A stretch of 64,000 nucleotides of DNA, taken from Serratia symbiotica (GTDB lineage Bacteria; Pseudomonadota; Gammaproteobacteria; Enterobacterales; Enterobacteriaceae). The notes under the pieces were generated by a model. The model was given only the letters and a program-made list of their open reading frames with translations, was not told where the DNA came from and did no database searches. Position numbers and translations under genes: made by a program. Below are positions 55,719-64,000 of this stretch, in pieces. The stretch is taken from positions 1,364,001 to 1,428,000 of the forward strand of contig LR025083.1 of assembly GCA_900380265.1 (NCBI GenBank), in the 5' to 3' direction. Each line of letters begins with the position of its first letter. Within the stretch, counting starts at the first letter, position 1.

Positions 55719-58700
55719 GAAATAAAAATTCAAAAATCAATTTATGTCCCGAAATTCGATAATTTACAACTGAGCTTCACTTTATATTACGCAGCGCGAT
55801 TCACAAGCAAAGCTAGCGGTTGCCTACTCTGTTTACCAGAGTAAACAGCCTGTAACTCTACCTTTAGAGTCCTTCAACATTTAAATTATTACCACCACAA
55901 CAATCTGAAGATATGCGTCATCCCCCGGTGCGTCTTAGTCGAGCTTACACTTTCCTTAGAAGCATATGCACCATAAAATCAATCCTGAACTTTTTATCAA
56001 GGCTATATTTTTTAAAAACTTCATAGAAGTGAACCTTAATACTCCAATGAATAATTCATTATATCATGAATTACTTTTATCCCGTAAGGGAAAGGGTATG
56101 TATCATAGTAGCCATCTACCTTGGTGTGGTAAGTCAAGTCGTTAACTCTACTTTGGCCAACAGTTACCTGCCACTAAGGTAACTCTTTCTACGCAAGAGT
56201 GCAGCTTTATTTATATTAATAAAAGGATTTGACAGGCGTCATTGCTTATCCGTGGATGACGGGAAGTTGTGAATCCGTAGGCAATTATCACGGAGTGTAT
56301 AATTGCAATAGGCCCTCACCCGGAGTTTCTCAGAAGAAACTGTGGTTTATTCCAGAATACATACCAGTAAAGCCATCTATGAACTGCACAGGCAGAGGGT
56401 TTTATCACTCCGTATCTGATGGCTTCAGTACGTTAACAACTCTGCTTGAAATTTAGGCTTTTCAAAGTTTCAGTGTCCGAATAAAAGAGTGGTTATTAGA
56501 TATATCAGTTTATCTTCCGTTGAATGATCTCCCGCAAAAGATTGCTGATTAAAGATCTATACTCGATAATTATATCGAAACTTTATATCTTAGCCAAATA
56601 TCGCGTACTTTAGAAAAAGCCAGACAGCTTAGTATCTCAGGTTGATGACTATCGGCCAAAGAAGAGGGTTTTTGACCAGCGATACATTCCCACCACGTTC
56701 TGGTACTAGAATCACGCTTTTTTGAAACAGACCGAGTCATCCTGTTTGATTTCCAAGATTAATCGACTGATGTATACTGCTAAATCAGCTTCCGATACTT
56801 ATTGTATCAGAGCAGCCTGTTCTTATAATCTTGTAAGTAACTAAAGTCCAAGAGAGCATCTCCTCATTAGAAGAACTTAGTCGTATGACTATTAAGTATA
56901 CTCTCACATTCACAAGACACTATGACGGTTGCGAGTGATAAAAAAACGGTTTGAGCCAGTATAGCATACCTTTCTGACAGAGCTTATGAAAGGATATAGC
57001 AGCATATAATCCTAACTGATATAACCACTACCCATCTACGCTACCAGCAATACGCGGCTATTCCCACAAACAAATAGCCGCATGCATTCACTTTCTACAG
57101 TCCGGATAGAATCCGCTGCTATTAGAATTTAAATTCCTATATTAATGAGCAGCTATCAACAGATTCTCTGATATTATTCATGCTTCATCTAAATAGTGAG
57201 AACAGTGATTGTGATGCTAGCATTAGGAAGCATGAAAACCTCTGGTGTGACGTACTTTTAAACGTTTCCTCTTGCAGCGAATAGATAGATCGTCTACTCA
57301 ATTAGAGGCTAGAGGATACGTTTAGACACCCTCAGCGCATTGCGAAATGCGGAGTTAGTATAGTTCAATTACCTTTAACAAATTCGAGAAAATCTGAGGT
57401 TTACGAAATTAAATGTCTACTCAAAGTAGTCTACTAACTCCTCTTTTACCTTTAGTTCATTATAAACTCAATCCGCAACATAGTCAGCCATTAGGCTATT
57501 TCCAAGTTGAGGCAAACGTTCTATAAGATTCAAACCTGCTAATTGACTGGATGATGAGGTTAAGCCTGCTCTACTTTTGGTTAACGATGCAACGTACCTG
57601 TCATTTAGGGCACTTCCAAAGTGCGCTACATTAAGAGATAACTCATCAAAAAACAGTGATCTTATGCGAGTTACAATATTGCCTTATCGAGTTTAAGAAC
57701 CATCCTTCATATTGATTTTACCCTGATAAGTTTAATAACTTTGACGAAGTTAAATGACGGCTTGCATCTTTGTATTTTCCTATATTCTATATAATATTGG
57801 TAACACTATCTCCAAACTCTGCTAATTAGCTACGATTAAACCGTATAACAAATAGATGTCTAATGCCAACGGGATAAATTATCTAGGTTTGATTTTATTT
57901 TTTTCCTGTGTCCTACCATAGATTATTATGAATTTTCAGCGGATTGAAGGCGAAAGGAAGCTAGGACCTTCCATACTTAACCGACCCGTTCCTCCTGATA
58001 ACTTAACGATTTCCATGCCTAACTAACGGCTGCATAACCTACTCATAATAAAAGAATTATCACTAATTACCTTATACTATTCTCAGTAAGCTACTCTATC
58101 TTGGCGTACAGCGATCTCCAAGAGTAAGCGGATGAAGTACGGTGCACCTCGCTGGGTGCGAATATAATGCCCTTACTTTTCCACATCACGCGTTGGAACA
58201 GTACTTTAATGATCCCTACTCCCGTAGTTTTAGTCCCTAAACTATCACTCGTTTGTAAGATTTTTAATACTTGATCCTGCAGGAGAGCACAATTCCGTTT
58301 ATCCTCGATAATGAATTGGAGTCGCTGACTACTCTTAGCGGTAGCGTCTTCTATTCTACCACTTCACTGCATTCGTATAACAGCACATCATCCTTTATTA
58401 GAGCCGGCAGCACTTAATGTATGATGATGTCCAGAGCGCGCCTTGCTGACTAATAAAAGCACAAGTGACCCTCTCTCAAAAGCGTGTTATAGCGATCAAC
58501 TTAACACTAGCAATATCCACCCAATAGCGCATTCATGAATATTGCATCTAAAAAAGATTGGATTCGCTACTGCTGAACCACAAATCCGCCAATATTCACC
58601 ACACCTTATGTGAGTTAGCTAGTCTGGTGCAAACAATAGAAATAATGTGGAATAGGGAGTATTTCTTTGTATTGTTTCAAGACCGATTTCGGCTACACTG

Positions 58701-59840
58701 TCGAGTACTGACGAAGAGTATATCCAATTGATGAATCCGGATGGCGTGTAGCACGGCAGAACAGTCACGCACCTGTTCTGGACTCAGGCAACCACAATCG
58801 AAAGGCAAGTAAATAATCGGTTTGTAGTTGTTATGTGATTATTGGCAAGCATACAACACCTACCCCAGCACATCTGGCATTACCCCAAGAAGAAGGTCAG
58901 TGTTGTTTGTTAATAACAGAACAGGTTACGCTATATCTAATTAATTTTACTTACATCATAAGCATCGCCATTGAAATACTAGGCACGGCCGCCCTGTACA
59001 TAGTCTCAGCGATTCAGACTCGCTCAAACAATTCTAGAATCCTATTAACCCGATAGAATGGGCTATAACGAGAAACTTTCGCATACTGATCAGGTAGCCC
59101 AACAGCCAAATCCGGAATATTGGTTATTGCCGTTATCCCGAGCACCGTAACCAATCCGTACCTGCATATTCCAACCAACACAATCCCTCTACAGCCGCCT
59201 TTATGTCCAGGGCGAAACTGGCGTTTCATCATCAAGGTCACTAACGATTATGGGGTACAGAGCCAGTCTCCTACTAGGCATAGATACTTGCAACCAGTAT
59301 GGAGTAGGAAACACACACCAACTCACGTGCATACTCACCAGACCCTGAGGATATCGAGCATGATCGATAGTAATCCTAGCGAATAAAATTTTTAAAGGGA
59401 TATATTTATAATGCCATTTTTTTTATTAACAGCGGACCATTGTTCAGCAGGAGAACAGCAGTGAAAACATAGTTTTCACTCGGCTGAACGCCGAATCAAG
59501 CAAACTGTCGGTGTACTTATATGACGCATGTTCAGTATGCCAGGCAATTAACCAGGCAGTTAGTACCAAACTGAATCAGCTAATGAAATGCATGATATTT
59601 CCTTATGTCCATCGCTTATAGGTTCACGCATGTTATAGGTTTTCGCATTGCCTTTTAGCGTGAAAGACAAACAGGTTGGATGCAAATAAACCTATGATCA
59701 AGTTGTACTACTCTGCTAAACCAAGGCCATTAGATATTGGTAGGACCGCTACGGATCGCTTGGTGTGTATTAAGGCCTAGTATGGGTGGTGGATATACGG
59801 AGAGGTCTATGTAGTGATGGGTAAGCTTAAAAATCCCTGA
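55719..59840. other. 4-kb decayed region between purU and gapA
   Basis: No protein remnant could be identified. In E. coli gapA is followed by yeaD, but no YeaD block was found on the minus strand here. Short frames at 56229-56456, 58835-59056 and 59120-59386 lack motifs. The gene-order break between the purU block (27 min) and the gapA block (40 min) must lie in this interval. Confidence 0.45.
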
Positions 59841-59847
59841 TTCATCG

Positions 59848-59886
59848 GGTTACCTCTTAACTGCTCACCTACAGTTAAGAGGGTAA
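59848..59886 (-). terminator. gapA terminator hairpin
   Basis: CCTCTTAACTG (59853-59863) and CAGTTAAGAGG (59872-59882) form an 11-bp stem that extends to TTACC/GGGTAA with one bulged base. It lies 45-75 bases after the gapA stop on the minus strand; a TTTTT run comes a little later. Confidence 0.65.
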
Positions 59887-59926
59887 GATGAATACCGATC
59901 TCTTTCACAAACTAAGCATCATGGGA

Positions 59927-60925
<999 letters not shown>

Positions 60926-60994
60926 TTACCAGTTATTATCAGTGAATTAGGGAAGGTTGTAAAATTACAAAAACCTTACCACACGTCAAGTAGA

Positions 60995-61025
60995 ATTATA
61001 TCAGGTCTTACTCTATCAAAGTCAA
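60995..61025 (-). promoter_or_regulatory. Candidate gapA promoter
   Basis: On the minus strand TTGACT (61020-61025) and TATAAT (60995-61000) are separated by 19 bases, slightly long, about 75 bp upstream of the gapA ATG. Both hexamers are close to the sigma-70 consensus. Confidence 0.5.
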
Positions 61026-61116
61026 GATGGCGCGTTTATAGCTCATCTTATTTTCTGGAAACCTTACTTCTTATGATAGGAAACCTGAGGAATATAGACG
61101 TATAATCTATATACGC

Positions 61117-61132
61117 TGTGATCAATATCACA
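61117..61132 (-). promoter_or_regulatory. Candidate CRP (cAMP receptor protein) site upstream of gapA
   Basis: TGTGA-TCAATA-TCACA, a perfect match to the TGTGA-N6-TCACA core, 195 bp upstream of the gapA start, with AT-rich TATAAT-like sequence beside it (61101-61106). No other gene begins nearby, so gapA is the likely target. Confidence 0.6.
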
Positions 61133-61139
61133 TTGCCAA

Positions 61140-61960
61140 TCTTTATTGACCGTTTATCCTCATTGGTTTGATCAAACTCTCTGTTTTAATATGTGTGTTG
61201 TACAACGAATCGGGTTGTTAAAATGTTATCCATCCAGAGATGGATATTAAAATCTAAAGCTTCCCATAACAGCCGCATTTGATAGTGCGGAAGAATATTC
61301 AATATTATGTAACATAAAATTACGTTATCGCGGCTTTTGCCTCGGCAAATTCCCGCATAAAGCTCAAGCGGATATGCCATGCCATACTGCGCTCAGCTGA
61401 TGCTCTGATCCGAGCATATATCTAATGCGAGTTCAGCCGGTCAAGTTTTATTTACACTATCTAGCAATTAAATTTTATTTAATTATTTATTTCTATAACA
61501 GTCAGCAGACTGAATATCCGCCATAATTACTATTGACCACAGCTCCGCAGCTATTCGGCGATAGCTAACAGATAACAGGCGAGTACCTCTTCATCAGCTC
61601 GGGCTTTATACCCTTTAAAATAATAAAATATAATGAAATTCCAGTTAGATGGGATTAAACTAAAAATAGATTTAGCTAATCATATTCCCCTGAGTCAAAG
61701 ACAACCTAATGACGTATAAAATTAGCGCACTGCAATAACGACTGAAATGTACCACATTTTGCTAAAGTCGCTTACACTAAGTCAAGTATGGAGTCCATAG
61801 CGCTAACGCTACATAAAAACTAGATAGTCCAGAAACTATTTAGTAATGTAACTAAAACCTAATATGCGTCTTCCACTTTACAAATATTAGTACTAATCAG
61901 CAAATTATGGTGAAGAAAAGACTACTTTAAATAGTAGTTTGCTAGTTATCTATGGATCAA
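61140..61960. other. Decayed region between gapA and the pncA remnant
   Basis: About 10 kb of E. coli genes (msrB, yeaC, ydj genes) normally lie between gapA and pncA-ansA; less than 1 kb remains. No MsrB motif was found. The minus-strand frame 61380-61186 has no family features. Confidence 0.4.
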
Positions 61961-62225
61961 TCTGATGGCACAAGCATACCGAATTAAAACAATGCATCAT
62001 CTCACTGATTGAGATAAGCTTACTATCAACAACGTCATGCTCTGAGCACATTGTGCTGAGTTGGAGTCATGGCCTTAGTCTATTAGCAAGAAGAACGCAG
62101 GGTTCACACAGAGTGGACTTGTGATAGATTGCAACAGGATAACGTCCACCTAACAGGTGTAACCATTACTCATCAGTTGTAAATCAATACTGACAACACC
62201 TATCTATGAGAATCGAGAGTACATA
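61880..62225 (-). pseudogene. pncA: Possible pncA remnant (nicotinamidase)
   Basis: Directly downstream of ansA, where pncA lies in enterics. Near the start the minus strand reads VVSIDLQLMSNGYTC, resembling PncA LLLVDLQNDFCAGGA (the DLQ carries the catalytic aspartate), and a later PTQHN piece may correspond to HPANH. The match is short, so this rests mainly on position. Confidence 0.35.
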
Positions 62226-62244
62226 GCCCGCTCTTATCCATTTA

Positions 62245-63261
62245 CTAATCGCCGCTGCTTAGTTCGCCACGCAGATCTTGTTGCATCTGGTAGCGGATTT
62301 GCGCGGGCGTCAGCGGTTGAGTTATCAGATAGTGCAATTTAGTCAACGTGGCCTCTACCGTCATATCAAACCCGCTAATCACTCCCGCATGTGCCAATAC
62401 ATTGCCAGTGGCGTACCCTGCCATATTCACTCTACCTGACATGCACTGTGTTAGGTTAATTACTATCAACCCGCGCTCAGATGCATTGCTCAATTCATCA
62501 ATCAGCTTAGCTTTCTGAGGCGCGTTACCTACTCCATAGGAACGTAAAATCAAAGCTTTTACCGGCTGTAGCAAAAAATTTCGCACTACCTCTTCCGAAA
62601 TGCCTGGATATAAAGTCACGACACTAATCGGCTGCGGTATGATAGCATGCAACCTCAGTTCTCCATTACAGGTAGGACTAGAGATACTGTGAATACGACG
62701 AATATGGATTCCAGCCTCCAATAACGGCGGGAAATTGGGAGAAACAAACGCATCAAACCCATCGGCATGCGCCTTAGTAGTACGATTTCCACGGAAGAGT
62801 TTATTGTTAAAAAAGAGACACACTTCGTTGACTGGATGATTAGCTGCTAGATAAAGCGCATTGAGCAGATTTGTTTTACCATCGGAGCGGAGCTCCGCCA
62901 GAGGCATCTGAGATCCAGTCACAATAACAGGCTTGGCTAAGTTCTCCAACATGAAGGATAGTGCTGAAGCTGTGAAGGCCATAGTATCAGTGCCGTGCAG
63001 AATTACAAAACCATCGTAGTAGTGATAATTCTGTTTAACATCATCCGCGATATTTTGCCAATTTTGCGGCGTCATGTCAGCAGAGTCGATCAATGGCATA
63101 TATTCACATATGGTGAAATCTGGCATTTCTGGGCGGTAGAATTCCGGTATTAGTGCGAGTTGATTCTGGAAATACCCAGAAATAGGAATATAACCTTCAG
63201 AGGAAGGTTGCATTCCAATGGTACCGCCTGTATAAGCAACGTAAATAGATTTCTTTTTCAT
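62245..63261 (-). CDS. ansA: L-asparaginase I AnsA (cytoplasmic)
   Basis: Hydrolyses asparagine to aspartate and ammonia in the cytoplasm. The frame opens at 63366, but ATG 63261 gives MKKKSIYVAYTGGTIGM and exactly 338 residues, the E. coli length, so this is the start. Catalytic threonines sit in AYTGGTIG (9-16) and HGTDTM; the allosteric-type C-terminal domain with TQCMSGRVNMAGYATG is complete. The sppA stop is 88 bp upstream; same orientation as in E. coli. Confidence 0.95.
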   Translation of the reverse strand: MKKKSIYVAYTGGTIGMQPSSEGYIPISGYFQNQLALIPEFYRPEMPDFTICEYMPLIDSADMTPQNWQNIADDVKQNYHYYDGFVILHGTDTMAFTASALSFMLENLAKPVIVTGSQMPLAELRSDGKTNLLNALYLAANHPVNEVCLFFNNKLFRGNRTTKAHADGFDAFVSPNFPPLLEAGIHIRRIHSISSPTCNGELRLHAIIPQPISVVTLYPGISEEVVRNFLLQPVKALILRSYGVGNAPQKAKLIDELSNASERGLIVINLTQCMSGRVNMAGYATGNVLAHAGVISGFDMTVEATLTKLHYLITQPLTPAQIRYQMQQDLRGELSSGD

Positions 63262-63349
63262 AGCCCTTCTAAACGGAATACAAGATAGCTGAACTCTACT
63301 AAGATAGTGATAAAAACTAGACTGGCCTCCGACGGGTGGCAAACTTGCT

Positions 63350-64000
63350 TTAGAAAACTTCTCCACAAACTAAACAAAATGCATAACAGTTTTTCGGATC
63401 GTTCAGGTTGTTGAGTATCCCTGACTGTTGTGTAACAGTCATCGTTACGGATGCCAGTGATGTAGGCAGTCTCGCTTGAATTACCGATAGCAGCATCATA
63501 TGCAGCGAATCACTCAAATGACTCAGAACCATTTGAGGCAGGCTTACTGTATCGCTAAACCAGGTTAACTTCCACTGTTTTAGTTTAGCCAGCTCGGCCA
63601 CTTTTTTAACAGCATCATCAAAATCACCCAACTGATCAACTAACCCCTTAGCCTTGGCATCACTACCCACCCAAACGTGTCCCTGAGCAATTTTATCTAC
63701 CTGCTGCGGTACCATCTTCCGCGCTTTAGCTACCAACTCAATAAAATTCTTATAGCCATTTTCAATGCTTAACTGCATTCTTTGTGAGAACGCTGCCGGC
63801 AGCGCTTTGGTTGCCGTAATATCAGCTAGCGGCGAAGTTGCCACACCATCGGTGTGCACGCCGATGCTGTCCAACATTCGTTCATAGGTGTTCATAATGC
63901 CAAAAATACCGATGGAACCGGTTAGAGTGCTTGGGCTAGCAATGATATAGTCAGCTGGCGTCGATATCCAATACCCGCCTGAAGCCGCCATACCTCCCAT
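63350..64000 (-). CDS. sppA: Signal peptide peptidase SppA, C-terminal part (cut by window edge)
   Basis: Membrane-anchored serine/lysine protease that degrades cleaved signal peptides in the periplasm. Only the last 216 residues are in the window; E. coli SppA has 618. The catalytic serine is in MAASGGYWIS near the edge, followed by the conserved TLTGSIGIFG. The lysine of the dyad is in the N-terminal half outside the window, so integrity of the whole gene cannot be judged. The C-terminal end (DPKNCYAFCLVC) matches the E. coli end. Confidence 0.93.
   Translation of the reverse strand: MGGMAASGGYWISTPADYIIASPSTLTGSIGIFGIMNTYERMLDSIGVHTDGVATSPLADITATKALPAAFSQRMQLSIENGYKNFIELVAKARKMVPQQVDKIAQGHVWVGSDAKAKGLVDQLGDFDDAVKKVAELAKLKQWKLTWFSDTVSLPQMVLSHLSDSLHMMLLSVIQARLPTSLASVTMTVTQQSGILNNLNDPKNCYAFCLVCGEVF

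Noticed and set aside
55719-59840. tRNA-Tyr genes that lie near purU in E. coli
   Set aside because: No GGTTCGAATCC-type T-arm or cloverleaf was found in the interval.

Overview
The window looks like the chromosome of a host-restricted, gene-losing enterobacterium, the kind found among insect symbionts (secondary symbionts of aphids or psyllids, for example). About twenty intact genes encode proteins very close to Escherichia/Serratia orthologues, in runs that keep enteric gene order. They are separated by long stretches with no open frame in which ordinary enteric genes can still be read as stop- and frameshift-riddled remnants. Species is inference; the enteric affiliation and the decay are read directly.

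Layout. (1) 1.2-7.5 kb: alaA, yfbR, a dead yfbV, and the ackA-pta acetate operon. (2) 9.9-17.7 kb, minus strand: ubiX, dead purF, cvpA, dedD, folC, accD, dead dedA, truA, which is the order around 52 min in E. coli. (3) 19.9-36 kb: a GC-richer block that is a wrecked Mu/B3-type transposable prophage. gp16-like, gam, B and A lie on the minus strand. A Dam-type methylase also lies on the minus strand. Lysozyme, DUF2730, winged-helix protein, terminase small and large subunits, portal, head protein, virion morphogenesis protein, protease and capsid lie on the plus strand. No tail genes were recognised. (4) 36-47.4 kb: very AT-rich sequence with no recognisable gene. (5) 47.4-55.7 kb: dead tdk, hns, UDP-glucuronate epimerase, ugd, galU, dead rssB, dead ychJ, purU, which is the 27-28 min block of E. 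coli with an inserted sugar-nucleotide pair. (6) 55.7-59.9 kb: featureless. (7) 59.9-64 kb, minus strand: gapA, a possible pncA remnant, ansA and the 3' part of sppA.

What is kept: central carbon metabolism (GapA, Pta-AckA, AlaA), cofactor and lipid synthesis (UbiX, FolC, AccD), tRNA modification (TruA), H-NS, and a three-gene route to UDP-galacturonate (GalU, Ugd, epimerase). What is lost: the first step of purine synthesis (PurF), thymidine salvage (Tdk), the RpoS-degradation adaptor (RssB), and small membrane proteins (YfbV, DedA). Two breaks relative to E. coli order (truA|tdk and purU|gapA) both fall inside decayed DNA, and the first contains the transposable prophage.

I saw no tRNA, rRNA, CRISPR array or intact insertion sequence. 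Pseudogene limits are approximate because they were read by eye from scattered matching segments.
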